Shown here: in pieces, positions 33,301 to 41,731 of the stretch
Layout of the letters: the number at the start of each line of letters is the position of its first letter
Position numbering within the stretch: the first letter of the stretch is position 1
DNA from: Rhodococcus spelaei
GTDB lineage: Bacteria > Actinomycetota > Actinomycetes > Mycobacteriales > Mycobacteriaceae
Assembly (NCBI RefSeq): GCF_006704125.1
Contig: NZ_VIGH01000004.1
Location: forward strand, 248,001 to 312,000
Length of the DNA: 64,000 nt
Reading direction: 5' to 3'
The notes under the pieces: generated by a model
Told to the model about the DNA's origin: nothing
What the model saw: only the letters and a program-made list of their open reading frames with translations
Database searches by the model: none
Position numbers and translations under genes: made by a program

Positions 33301-33696
33301 TCAGTCGCGGTGCCCGCCAGCGTCTTCGAGTCGGCGGGACTCGTCGATCACCTTGGGGATCTGGGTCTGAACGGCGCGGTTGACTGCAAACCAGCCCGCA
33401 CCGAGGGCGATGAATCCGGCGATCAAGATGAGGATGATGAGCCAGGTGGAAGTGGTCTGGTTGGTCTTCTGGCCGTACAGCGCGAGCGAAGCAGCACCTC
33501 CGGCGTTAGCCGCATAGGCGCCGTAGAGGATTGCGCGCCACCGCAGGGCAGCCATCTGGCGGACGGCAGTGCCCGCCGGGATGCCGACTGGACTGTAGTG
33601 GTTGAGCTTCCGGAGATTGCGGTATGCCGGGACGAGCAGAACAACGGCCACGACGGCCAGGAACTCTGCGAGGTAGGCCAGCAGGGGGTTGTTCAT
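33301..33696 (-). CDS. Small membrane protein of unknown function
   Basis: A 131-residue protein with three likely TM helices: LAYLAEFLAVVAVVLLVPAY near the start, a weaker one around ILYGAYAANAGGAASLALYG, and TWLIILILIAGFIALGAGWF. A charged C-terminus QTQIPKVIDESRRLEDAGGH follows. I recognise no family. It is upstream of and co-oriented with the KAP gene but separated by 280 bp, so co-transcription is uncertain. Confidence 0.65.
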   Translation of the reverse strand: MNNPLLAYLAEFLAVVAVVLLVPAYRNLRKLNHYSPVGIPAGTAVRQMAALRWRAILYGAYAANAGGAASLALYGQKTNQTTSTWLIILILIAGFIALGAGWFAVNRAVQTQIPKVIDESRRLEDAGGHRD

Positions 33697-34066
33697 GGGA
33701 GGATTCTGTCATTGGCGGCGGACATGTCGCGGCTGGTCATGGTGGTGTTGGATTGACTAGTGGGCCCCGGGCCAGCCACTGCCAACACTCACAGACGGTT
33801 CAATTTCGAAGGGTCATCATTTCGGTCAGGGTGCGCTTGGTGGCATGGATCGGGCAGATCAAAGAACTGAGGTCGTGAGATCGGTGGCTGTATCGCGTTC
33901 AGCGCACTGTCGTCGACTCATCACCGAATCTGGAAACCAGCCTATGGGGCAGGTCACGGGTTCGCAGTTCGATCTTCTTCGGGAAGCTCCATGTCCGAAT
34001 TCTGCGACTACTGTGGGTGATAGCCACCTTCGCAGGTGACTCCCTACTAGCACCTTAGGTCCGTCA

Positions 34067-34217
34067 ACACGTCCTGGGGCCAAACAGGACGTGTCCCGGG
34101 TGATCGCGCCCCTGCCGGTCCATCCGCCTGTGTCTCGTGATTGTGTCTCGTGATGAGGTGGTGGTCGAAATTCGTCTCTGAATCCGAGAAGGACACCGAC
34201 TGGAATTCGGTGTCCTT
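34067..34217. repeat. Cluster of perfect inverted repeats in the gene-free stretch 33697-34353
   Basis: ACACGTCCTG (34067-34076) and CAGGACGTGT (34085-34094) form a 10-bp stem with an 8-base loop. AAGGACACCGA (34189-34199) and TCGGTGTCCTT (34207-34217) form an 11-bp stem with a 7-base loop. Smaller ones flank them: CACCT-TCGC-AGGTG near 34026, and GCCCTGG-CGGGA-CCAGGGC near 34295. No convincing gene lies in this 657-bp stretch, which directly precedes the recombinase-transposase unit and may be its left end or control region. Confidence 0.6.
34129..34154. repeat. 13-bp tandem direct repeat
   Basis: TGTGTCTCGTGAT occurs twice without a gap (34129-34141 and 34142-34154), between the two large hairpins. 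It could be a recombinase- or transposase-binding site or simply replication slippage. Confidence 0.7.
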
Positions 34218-34353
34218 CGTAGATTTCCATCATGATCCTGCGCGGATCAACATGACTCATGAGGTGGTGACTACTCATGACAGTACTCCTCTGCGCCCTG
34301 GCGGGACCAGGGCAATCAAGAACCTTGTCGTTCACCGTTGACCGTGGTGATCG

Positions 34354-35304
34354 ATGATGTCGGCGTACCGTCGCCGCATCGATGATCCTGAGGCGATTGC
34401 GGTGTGTATCAGGTGCTTTGAACCACGATCGGTTGCCACAGACGCGTGGGCGGTGGCAGGACCGTGGGTGCGCGAGACGGTGGTGTTGTCGGGTCCGACG
34501 CTGCACAGTCAGGCTGCGAACGCGATGAAGGTGCTCTCACGCCTGGCGGTGTGGGCCCTCGACGACGGGTTGGTCCTCGATCGCGAGGTGGTTCTGACCC
34601 CGGAGGTGCTCGAGCGGTATCGGCTCGTCGGTATGAGGGAGTTGGCGCCGACGTCGCGGGCGGCGGAAATGTCACGGCTGCGGCGAATCGCTCGCACCGT
34701 GACGGTTCGGGCGCCGTGGCCTCCGCCCGGTGAGCGTTCGTCGCGGCAGGAGTTGTCGCCGCCCTACACGGATGCCGAGGTCGCCGCGTTCTGGAGGTGG
34801 TCGACCCGTCAGAACGGTCCGTTCCGGGTGCAGGCGATGACCGCGGTTCTGGCGCTGACGTTGGGGGTTGGCGCGCGGTCTGGGGAGTTGTTCGCGGTGA
34901 CCGCTTCGGACGTGGTCAAGGTGGGCGGAGTGACCGCGGTGCGCCTCGGGTCGACGCCGCGGCGGCGGGTGGTCCCGGTTCGCCGTCGCATGGTGCCGAG
35001 GATCCGCGATGTGTGCCGGGGCGCCGGCAGGGGACCGCTGGTGGCGTCGACGCGCAGCGGACGGGACCAGGCCGCCGCGCTCGTTGCCTCGTTCGAGTGC
35101 GCACGTTCGTCACCGAAATTGACGGTGGCGCGCCTGCGGTCAACCTGGCTGACCCATGTGCTGGCCGATTGTTCTGTGGCGGAGATTTTCTCGGTCGCGG
35201 GTATCCGGAGCGGCAAGACCTTGTCGGATCTGATTCCGTATCTGCCGGCGCCGGAAGCCGGTTCGCCCGCATGGCGTCGGATGCGAGGTGAGGTACGACA
35301 GTGA
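34354..35304 (+). CDS. Degenerate tyrosine-recombinase-like protein 1
   Basis: A 316-residue protein with a helical N-terminal domain and a C-terminal part that follows the tyrosine-recombinase pattern. The box I arginine is in TLGVGARSGELFAVTASDV. Box II is TVARLRSTWLTHVL, with Thr in place of the usual His of H-x-x-R. A possible nucleophile tyrosine sits in TLSDLIPYLP. Several catalytic residues are altered, so it may bind DNA rather than cut it, or be a very divergent recombinase. The next gene is a paralogue and overlaps as GTGA, and the third gene is a DDE transposase. Compare Tn554, where two tyrosine recombinases act together; the DDE partner here is different. Confidence 0.75.
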   Translation: MMSAYRRRIDDPEAIAVCIRCFEPRSVATDAWAVAGPWVRETVVLSGPTLHSQAANAMKVLSRLAVWALDDGLVLDREVVLTPEVLERYRLVGMRELAPTSRAAEMSRLRRIARTVTVRAPWPPPGERSSRQELSPPYTDAEVAAFWRWSTRQNGPFRVQAMTAVLALTLGVGARSGELFAVTASDVVKVGGVTAVRLGSTPRRRVVPVRRRMVPRIRDVCRGAGRGPLVASTRSGRDQAAALVASFECARSSPKLTVARLRSTWLTHVLADCSVAEIFSVAGIRSGKTLSDLIPYLPAPEAGSPAWRRMRGEVRQ

Positions 35305-36227
35305 CTCGAACTGAGCAGGAAGCCATCGACCTCTTCACTCCCCGAGTGCGGGCGGAGTTGTGGGAGGAGATCGGTCCGTTCGTCCGCGACGCGGTGCGAC
35401 GCGGATTCGAACCCACGTCGATACCGAAGGTCGCAGGGGACCGCATGGCGATAGTCGCGTCCATGGTCATCTGGGCTGTCGAGCAGGGAATGGAACTCGA
35501 CGTCAAAGAGATCTTCCATCCGGCGACGGTCAACCGCTACTCGGTGACTCTCCCCGGACTGTCCGAGGCCACCCGATCATCGCGCCGAGCGACACTGACG
35601 ACCCTGTCACGGCGTATCACCCGAATCGCGCCCTGGGAACCGCCGCGCAAGGTCCTGCACTCCTCGACGGAATACCGGCCGTACACCGACGGCCAGACAC
35701 GTCGTCTACTCCGATGTGTGGACATGCAGGCGAACACCTTCCGCAGCCACGGCCTTGTCGTGCGTACTGGCACTCGGGCTCGGCGCGGGACTGAGGACCT
35801 CCGAGATCCGAGCAGCCACTGGCGACGACGTCGTCAGCCGTCGATCGCACCTGGCCGTCCGTGTGCGCGGTCCCCACGCCCGGACGGTCCCTGTCCTCGA
35901 CCGGTACGCGCCGATCGTCGCCGAATGCGCCGCCCGCACCGGTCGAGCGCACCTGTTCCGGGAACCACCGCCGCGGAGTGAGTACCTCTCGACGTTCCTC
36001 GGCAAGTGCGAGATTCCGACACGGTTGCGGCCCCTGCATGTGAGTCGGCTCCGCGCGACCTGGGCGGTGACGATGATCCAGACGGTTCTCTCCCCGTCTT
36101 CAGGGACCTGTTCGGATGCACCTCGCAGAACACCCTGAGCAGGTTGCTCGACTGGGTGCCGCCCATGCCTCCGGCGAGCTCGAACCCGAAACTGCTCGAC
36201 CTCATCACCAAGGCGGTCCCGCCATGA
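35301..36227 (+). pseudogene. Degenerate tyrosine-recombinase-like protein 2, with two compensating frameshifts
   Basis: GTG 35301 overlaps the previous stop. The frame reads to about 35750 (DMQANTFRSH), continues one frame over as ALSCVLALGLGAGLRTSEIR up to LRATWAVTMIQ at about 36081, then returns to the first frame as DGSLPVFRDLFG through WVPPMPPASSNPKLLDLITK to a stop at 36227. That stop overlaps the transposase ATG as ATGA. One extra G near 35751 and one missing G near 36081 explain everything. Box I R (LRTSEI) and box II H-x-x-R (LHVSRLRATW) are present, but the tyrosine position holds Trp (SRLLDWVP). Full length would be about 308 residues. Confidence 0.75.
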
Positions 36228-37897
36228 CACGGCGTCGCGCACGCCCGTTCCGCGACATCGACACCCGGGTGAACCACTGCGAGACTTGGCAGTTCAAACG
36301 AGCCGTAGCGGTCCTCGAGCACTGCAGCGCACGCGCATTCGTCAACACGGTATTCGCCAAGAAGGCCGGCGCGAAACGGATACTGACCGGGGACGCCCCC
36401 ATCGTGGCGTTCCTGCTCACCCCGATGCTGACCGTGGATATGCATCTGGTCATGGTGACTGCCACCATCCGAGGATGGAGCCCGTCTCAACGCAAAGCCG
36501 TCGGGCTAGACAAAGGCGCGGACATCACCTACAAGATGGTGTGTGACGGATTCGCCAAACTGTGCCGGGCCTGCGACCGCAGCGACGACTGGGGCGCCGC
36601 GTCGCTGGCGCAACAATTGCTCACCGCCTCGCTGCTCGGGAACCCACCGACTGGCGCTGAGGCGGTCGACAGCACGGACGTCGAGACTTGGGCCAGACCA
36701 CGCTATTCGAAGGTCGATGCCGACGATGACTCCGACTTTCCGGAGGGAGACCCCGACAGCGGTGGCGCCGACACGACGCCGCATACGCCGCGCCGCCATC
36801 GCCGGCCCACCGCTCCCAGGTCAACAATCGATGGGAAGCCCGAATACACAATCGATGGGGATGCTCTCGCAGCGCACCGTAGTGCCGGATTTGGCCAAAC
36901 CGAGATCTACATCGGGTTCGAAGCGCATGTCGTCACCGATGTCCCAAGCAAGCCGGGCGCCGGACCGGTCCCGCACGTGGCGCGAGGTCTGCACGTCACG
37001 CGAGCTGGATACCACCGCGGCACAGCCGGATTGATCGCCGTCCTTGCCGCAGGTGAGCTCCCTCAGCCGCGCGAAGTTATCTGCGACCGCGCCTACAACA
37101 ACACCAAGGACTGGAGATACGCACTGCCTCTGCATCGCTGCGGGTACGTCCCCATCGTCGACCTTCACCCCGCCCAGTACGGAATACACCCCGGCCCTGT
37201 CCCAGGCGCGATCTGGATCGACGGAACCCTGTACACCACATGCCTGCCTAAACGGTTGTGGAAGCTGCCGAAAATCAGTAGGGACATGACTGTGACCGAA
37301 CTGGCACGCGCACAGGAACTGCGGGAGACCCGCGCTCAGTATGCATTCGTGCCCCACGGAGCTAGGCAATCCGACGGCACCCAGAGGTTTCGGAACCCCG
37401 CAGTATGGCACGCCAGTATCCGAAGCCCATTGTCGCCACGATCGATGAGGCTGGGATACGAACACCCGACCGTGCAATGCGACCGCCGCAAGCCGGATGA
37501 TCCGTGCGCGTGCTGCAAGACCGTCACGATCCGCAACGAGGATCAACCCCGAACTCGCATGCCGTTCCCGCACGGAACCAAGCAATGGTTTGCGTCCTAT
37601 CACCGTAGGGTCGGCATCGAGTCCGTGTTCGGGGATCTGAAGTACAACGTCCTTCATCTGCGGCGGGGGTATTACCGAGTGTTCGGGCTCACCGCGCACC
37701 GGCTGTTGCTCGGATTCACCCTCGCCGCACTCAACCTGATGATCCTGCGGGACTGGGGCCTCAAATGCAGCACTCTCGACTTCTGGGGCAAGCTCCTCGG
37801 GGAACCCGAGCCTGAACGTCGGCACAGCAAGTTGCGACATCGGGTCTCTTACGGATCCGCGTCACGCGCGAAAACTACTGCACTGAACGGCACCTAG
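36224..37897 (+). CDS. DDE transposase of the three-gene recombinase unit
   Basis: A 557-residue transposase-like protein. Candidate catalytic residues are the Asp pair in EAVDSTDVETWA (149/152), Asp in REVICDRAYNNTKDW (about 287) and Glu in HRRVGIESVFGDLKYNVLHL (about 463), the Y-(2)-R-(3)-E-(6)-K-like signature of IS4-superfamily enzymes. A Cys-rich segment CDRRKPDDPCACCKT may bind zinc. The ATG at 36224 overlaps the stop of the preceding recombinase-like gene, so all three were one translationally coupled operon. That is unusual for an IS. I see no obvious terminal inverted repeats. It reads through intact. Confidence 0.85.
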   Translation: MTRRRARPFRDIDTRVNHCETWQFKRAVAVLEHCSARAFVNTVFAKKAGAKRILTGDAPIVAFLLTPMLTVDMHLVMVTATIRGWSPSQRKAVGLDKGADITYKMVCDGFAKLCRACDRSDDWGAASLAQQLLTASLLGNPPTGAEAVDSTDVETWARPRYSKVDADDDSDFPEGDPDSGGADTTPHTPRRHRRPTAPRSTIDGKPEYTIDGDALAAHRSAGFGQTEIYIGFEAHVVTDVPSKPGAGPVPHVARGLHVTRAGYHRGTAGLIAVLAAGELPQPREVICDRAYNNTKDWRYALPLHRCGYVPIVDLHPAQYGIHPGPVPGAIWIDGTLYTTCLPKRLWKLPKISRDMTVTELARAQELRETRAQYAFVPHGARQSDGTQRFRNPAVWHASIRSPLSPRSMRLGYEHPTVQCDRRKPDDPCACCKTVTIRNEDQPRTRMPFPHGTKQWFASYHRRVGIESVFGDLKYNVLHLRRGYYRVFGLTAHRLLLGFTLAALNLMILRDWGLKCSTLDFWGKLLGEPEPERRHSKLRHRVSYGSASRAKTTALNGT

Positions 37898-38053
37898 CGG
37901 CCCCGCCCCGAGAACCGCCACCCAGTCGAAACGGGGCGAGCACAGTCACTTGCTCTGTATGAAGTGAGCCAGATCGACCAAGAAGACCTGTTTCTAGCAG
38001 TTGGCGCGCCGATAAGTGAACCCGAGCGAGCCTGATGGGTGAACACCCTAGAG

Positions 38054-38124
38054 AGCCGATGACGGGAATCGAACCCGCGTATTCAGCTTGGGAAGCTGAT
38101 GTTCTACCATTGAACTACATCGGC
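38054..38124 (-). tRNA. tRNA-Gly (CCC)
   Basis: On the minus strand the 71-base gene begins GCCGATG (38124-38118) and ends CATCGGC plus T, giving a perfect 7-bp acceptor stem. The D-arm (AGTTCAATGGTAGAAC), anticodon stem ATCAGC/GCTGAT with loop TTCCCAA (anticodon CCC), and T-arm GGGTTCGATTCCC are all canonical. CCA is not encoded. Its 3' end faces the accessory island, a common integration site. Confidence 0.95.
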
Positions 38125-38201
38125 ATGCAGGCATTTTGCCGCCAATCGAGCGGTTCAACACCCTGCGAGCGGCAACTCTAGCAGACCGCTAATCTCTTGT
38201 T

Positions 38202-38780
38202 GTGCTCCTCTCCGATCGCGACATCCGTTCCGAAATCTCGACCCGCCGCCTGGGCATCGACCCGTTCGACGACTCGATGGTTCAGCCGTCGAGCGTCGAC
38301 GTGCGACTGGACCGGTTGTTCCGCGTCTTCAACAACACGAGGTACACGCACATCGACCCGGCGCAGCAGCAGGACGAGCTGACCAGCCTCGTCGAGCCGG
38401 CCGAGGGGGAGCCGTTCGTGCTGCATCCGGGCGAGTTCGTGCTGGGCTCGACGCTGGAGTTCTGCAGCCTGCCCGACGACCTCGCCGGCCGACTCGAGGG
38501 CAAGTCGAGCCTCGGCCGCCTCGGATTGCTCACCCACTCCACCGCCGGATTCATCGACCCCGGTTTCAGTGGGCACATCACCCTGGAACTGTCCAACGTC
38601 GCGAACCTGCCGATCACGCTGTGGCCGGGCATGAAGATCGGCCAGCTGTGCCTGATCCGGTTGTCCAGTCCGGCGGAGCACCCGTACGGCAGCGCCGCGG
38701 TCGGGTCCAAGTACCAGGGGCAGCGCGGCCCGACGCCGTCGAAGGCGTACCTGAACTTCGTGAAGTCGCCGACGCAGTAG
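38202..38780 (+). CDS. dcd: dCTP deaminase
   Basis: A 192-residue enzyme with the family core [16 protein letters not shown] and the catalytic segment [32 protein letters not shown] is the standard start, here from GTG 38202. Actinobacterial Dcd is often bifunctional (dCTP to dUMP), with a His-Ser/Thr-Ala motif like the HSTAG seen here. It supplies dUMP for thymidylate synthesis and limits dUTP. Its neighbour, UDP-glucose dehydrogenase, is also next to dcd in M. tuberculosis (Rv0321/Rv0322), which marks the return to conserved chromosome right of the tRNA. Confidence 0.97.
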   Translation: MLLSDRDIRSEISTRRLGIDPFDDSMVQPSSVDVRLDRLFRVFNNTRYTHIDPAQQQDELTSLVEPAEGEPFVLHPGEFVLGSTLEFCSLPDDLAGRLEGKSSLGRLGLLTHSTAGFIDPGFSGHITLELSNVANLPITLWPGMKIGQLCLIRLSSPAEHPYGSAAVGSKYQGQRGPTPSKAYLNFVKSPTQ

Positions 38781-38970
38781 CGCGTCCCGCACGACCGTCA
38801 CCCGCCAGTAGCGCGCCGAGTGTGCACCTGCCGTCGCGTCGCGCGAGAACGGGCGACGGGAACTGCACGCTCGGCGGACGGGCGCGCAGCAACCGGATGT
38901 ACACCTGCTGTTGCCCGGACCATCGCGTGCGGTACCCGCCCCGCTCACCCGCGGCGACTACCAAGAACGT

Positions 38971-40293
38971 ATGCGCTGCACCGTATTCGGAACCGGCTAC
39001 CTGGGCGCCACGCATGCCGCGTGCATGGCCGAACTGGGACACGAGGTGCTCGGGGTGGACATCGACCCCGGCAAGGTCGCCAAGCTGTCCGGCGGCGAGG
39101 TCCCCTTCTATGAACCGGGCCTCGCGGACGTCCTCCGGCGCAACATCGACGCGGGCCGGCTGCAGTTCACCACCTCCTACGTCGACGCCGCCGCGTTCGC
39201 GGACCTGCACTTCCTCGGCGTCGGCACCCCGCAGAAGAAGGGGGAGTACGCCGCCGACCTGCGGCACGTCTACTCGGTGATCGACACCCTCGCCCCGCTG
39301 CTCGACCGTCCCGCGGTGATCGTCGGCAAGTCCACGGTCCCCGTCGGTACGGCGGCTGAACTCGGTTCGAGAGCAAGGGAACTCGCGCCCGCCGCCGACG
39401 AGGTCGAAGTAGCGTGGAACCCCGAGTTCCTGCGGGAGGGGTTCGCCGTCGAGGACACGCTGCGTCCCGACCGCCTGGTGCTCGGCGTCGACCGGGCCCG
39501 GTCCGGACGGGCGGAAGTGCTGGTCCGGGAGCTCTACGCCGACCTGATCGCGGACGAGGTGCCGTTCCTGCTCACCGACCTGCCGACCGCGGAACTGGTC
39601 AAGGTGTCCGCGAATGCCTTTCTGGCAACCAAGATCTCGTTCATCAACGCGATTTCCGAGGTGTGCGAGGCGACCGGTGCCGACGTCACCGCGCTGGCCG
39701 ACGCGCTCGGCTACGACGCGCGGATCGGACGCCGATTTCTCAACGCGGGCTTGGGTTTCGGTGGCGGCTGCCTGCCCAAGGACATCCGCGCGTTCATGGC
39801 GCGGGCCGGCGAGTTGGGCGCCAACCAGGCGCTGACGTTCCTGCGGGAGGTGGACAGCATCAACATGCGTCGGCGCACCAAGATGGTGGAACTGGGCACC
39901 CGGGCGGTCGGCGGGTCGCTGCTCGGGGCGAACATCGCCGTCCTCGGCGCCGCGTTCAAGCCGGAGTCCGACGACGTCCGGGACTCGCCCGCCCTCAACG
40001 TCGCCGGGATGATGCAACTGCACGGCGCGGTGGTCAGCGTGTACGACCCGAAGGCGCTGGACAATTCGCGCCGACTGTTCCCGACCCTGAACTACGCCAC
40101 CTCGGTCGCCGAGGCCTGCGCGGGCGCCGACGCGGTGCTGCTGGCCACCGAATGGGACGAGTTCCGGTCACTTCGTCCGGCGGACCTCGAAGGCCACGTC
40201 CGGGCGAGGGCGATCGTCGACGGGCGCAACTGCTTGGACGCCGACGAGTGGACCGCGGCCGGCTGGAGCTACCGGGGTCTGGGCCGCGGGTGA
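38971..40293 (+). CDS. udgA: UDP-glucose 6-dehydrogenase
   Basis: A 440-residue enzyme oxidising UDP-glucose to UDP-glucuronate with NAD+. The Rossmann motif GTGYLG is at residues 7-12, the central-domain signature is ELVKVSANAFLATKISFINA, and the catalytic thiol Cys267 is in GFGGGCLPKD. The C-terminal UDP-binding domain is complete (LGAAFKPESDDVRDSPAL). ATG 38971 gives the typical start MRCTVFGTGY. UDP-glucuronate could feed exopolysaccharide synthesis, such as the glycosyltransferase cluster 11 kb downstream; that link is inference. Confidence 0.95.
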   Translation: MRCTVFGTGYLGATHAACMAELGHEVLGVDIDPGKVAKLSGGEVPFYEPGLADVLRRNIDAGRLQFTTSYVDAAAFADLHFLGVGTPQKKGEYAADLRHVYSVIDTLAPLLDRPAVIVGKSTVPVGTAAELGSRARELAPAADEVEVAWNPEFLREGFAVEDTLRPDRLVLGVDRARSGRAEVLVRELYADLIADEVPFLLTDLPTAELVKVSANAFLATKISFINAISEVCEATGADVTALADALGYDARIGRRFLNAGLGFGGGCLPKDIRAFMARAGELGANQALTFLREVDSINMRRRTKMVELGTRAVGGSLLGANIAVLGAAFKPESDDVRDSPALNVAGMMQLHGAVVSVYDPKALDNSRRLFPTLNYATSVAEACAGADAVLLATEWDEFRSLRPADLEGHVRARAIVDGRNCLDADEWTAAGWSYRGLGRG

Positions 40294-40446
40294 CACCGCA
40301 AAGCTGGACGTATGACCAGTTCTGGATGCCCGCGGTCGGCTCGCACCGTCCGCGCTGCCGCCGAGGTGGTTCGCTAGACTCACCGAGTTCACGTGCGCCC
40401 TGAACGAGGGTCGGGGGAGCGCAACTGTCTGTTAAGAGGCGGCTCG

Positions 40447-41709
40447 ATGAGTGCGGTGCTGGGAGTGTCGGTGGGGGCCAGCGCTGTCCGCATGGCGACG
40501 CCCGCAGCGCCCGAGCAGTACGGGCCGACGGCCTTCCTCCGCCAGGACATCGCTGTGGACTCGGATCGCCGGGAGGAGCTCGCCGCCCAGTCCATCGGGG
40601 TGCTGCTCGAACACGACGACCACGCGAACATCGGCGCCACCGCCGTCACGTACGACCTCCCGCACCAGGCCGACGCCCTGCACGAGGCGATGGGCCGTCA
40701 ACGCCTGCACAACTACCACCTCGTGCCGTCCGCGACCGCGGTGATCACGCTGCTCGAAGCCACCGGACAGATCGGGGACGCGCAGACCGTCGTCCTCTAC
40801 GACCTCGGCAGCTCCGGCGTCACCATCAGCGTCGTCGACCGGTACACCCGCTCGGTCCTGGTCTCCGAGCACAGCACCGTCGCCGGCGGCGACTACTTCG
40901 ACTGGATCGTGCGCGAGCAGCAGCACCGCGACCACGGCCTCGGCGCACCGGCCGACGAGTGGGCGGCCGCCGACCTGGCGCAGCGATGCCGAGCGGCCAA
41001 GGAGCAACTGTCCGAGTCCGATGCGGTGTGCCTACCCGGCGACGGCGGACTGATCCTGCTCACCCGCGAGAAGTTCGAGTCGCTCGTCGCGGTGCCGGTC
41101 GAGGGGTCTGCCCGGCTGGCCCGCGAGGTGATCGCCGCGTCCGGCCGTCACCCCGACGTGGTGGTGCTGCTCGGCGGCGGCTCGCGCATCCCCCTCGTGC
41201 AGTCCGTGCTGCGGGGCTGGCTCGCGCTGCCGACCGTCGTCCCCGCGGAACCGGAGATGGTCGCCGCGCAGGGGGCAGCCCTGCTGGCCACCCCGGTCGT
41301 CGCGCCCGCACCCGTCGAGCCGCCGCCCGTCGACCCGCCGGCACCGGTCCGGGGCCGGACGTCGAAGCGGCAGCTGATGGTCGCGGGTGCCGCCGCAGCC
41401 GGACTCGTGGTCGTCGCAGGGGTCGGCCTGGCCCTGGGCGGCGGCAACGACGGCAACCAGGGTGCCGGCGGAACCACCGTCGCGACCGAGGACACGGTGC
41501 CACCCACCACCGCCGCGCCGACCACCACCGCACCGACCACGCCGACCCCCACCCCGGAGCCGGCGGCGGCCGCCCCGGCGCGCTCGGCCACGACCTCGAC
41601 GCCGCCCCCGCCGCCGCCACCCCCGGCGACGCGCTACCTGAACCTGCCCGCGCCGATCCAGATCGAGGTGCCGCCGGGCATCCAGTTGCCGCCCGGCATG
41701 GTGCGCTAG
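40447..41709 (+). CDS. Hsp70-like membrane protein with proline-rich exterior
   Basis: A 420-residue protein. Residues 1-290 form a reduced Hsp70/actin-fold ATPase domain: VLYDLGSSGVTISVVDRYTR (phosphate 2-like), VVVLLGGGSRIPLVQSVLRG (adenosine motif). There is no substrate-binding domain. A TM helix follows (about 317-340, MVAGAAAAGLVVVAGVGLAL), then a Thr/Pro-rich stalk and a terminal ILPGI-like segment QIEVPPGIQLPPGMV. Related proteins are common in mycobacteria and rhodococci, with an inferred role in envelope sensing. AAGAGG lies eight bases before the ATG at 40447. Confidence 0.85.
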   Translation: MSAVLGVSVGASAVRMATPAAPEQYGPTAFLRQDIAVDSDRREELAAQSIGVLLEHDDHANIGATAVTYDLPHQADALHEAMGRQRLHNYHLVPSATAVITLLEATGQIGDAQTVVLYDLGSSGVTISVVDRYTRSVLVSEHSTVAGGDYFDWIVREQQHRDHGLGAPADEWAAADLAQRCRAAKEQLSESDAVCLPGDGGLILLTREKFESLVAVPVEGSARLAREVIAASGRHPDVVVLLGGGSRIPLVQSVLRGWLALPTVVPAEPEMVAAQGAALLATPVVAPAPVEPPPVDPPAPVRGRTSKRQLMVAGAAAAGLVVVAGVGLALGGGNDGNQGAGGTTVATEDTVPPTTAAPTTTAPTTPTPTPEPAAAAPARSATTSTPPPPPPPPATRYLNLPAPIQIEVPPGIQLPPGMVR

Positions 41710-41731
41710 CGGTCCTGCTGGTCGAGCGGGG

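Noticed and set aside
34129-34154. Start of a CRISPR array
   Set aside because: Only two copies of a 13-bp unit with no spacer; no cas gene in the window.
33859-34506. A 215-codon minus-strand frame across the hairpin-rich block
   Set aside because: His/Arg-rich composition, no family resemblance, and it runs antisense into the recombinase-like gene.
38054-38081. att duplication of the tRNA-Gly 3' end at the island's left side
   Set aside because: I found no second copy of the T-arm/acceptor sequence between 25 and 38 kb.
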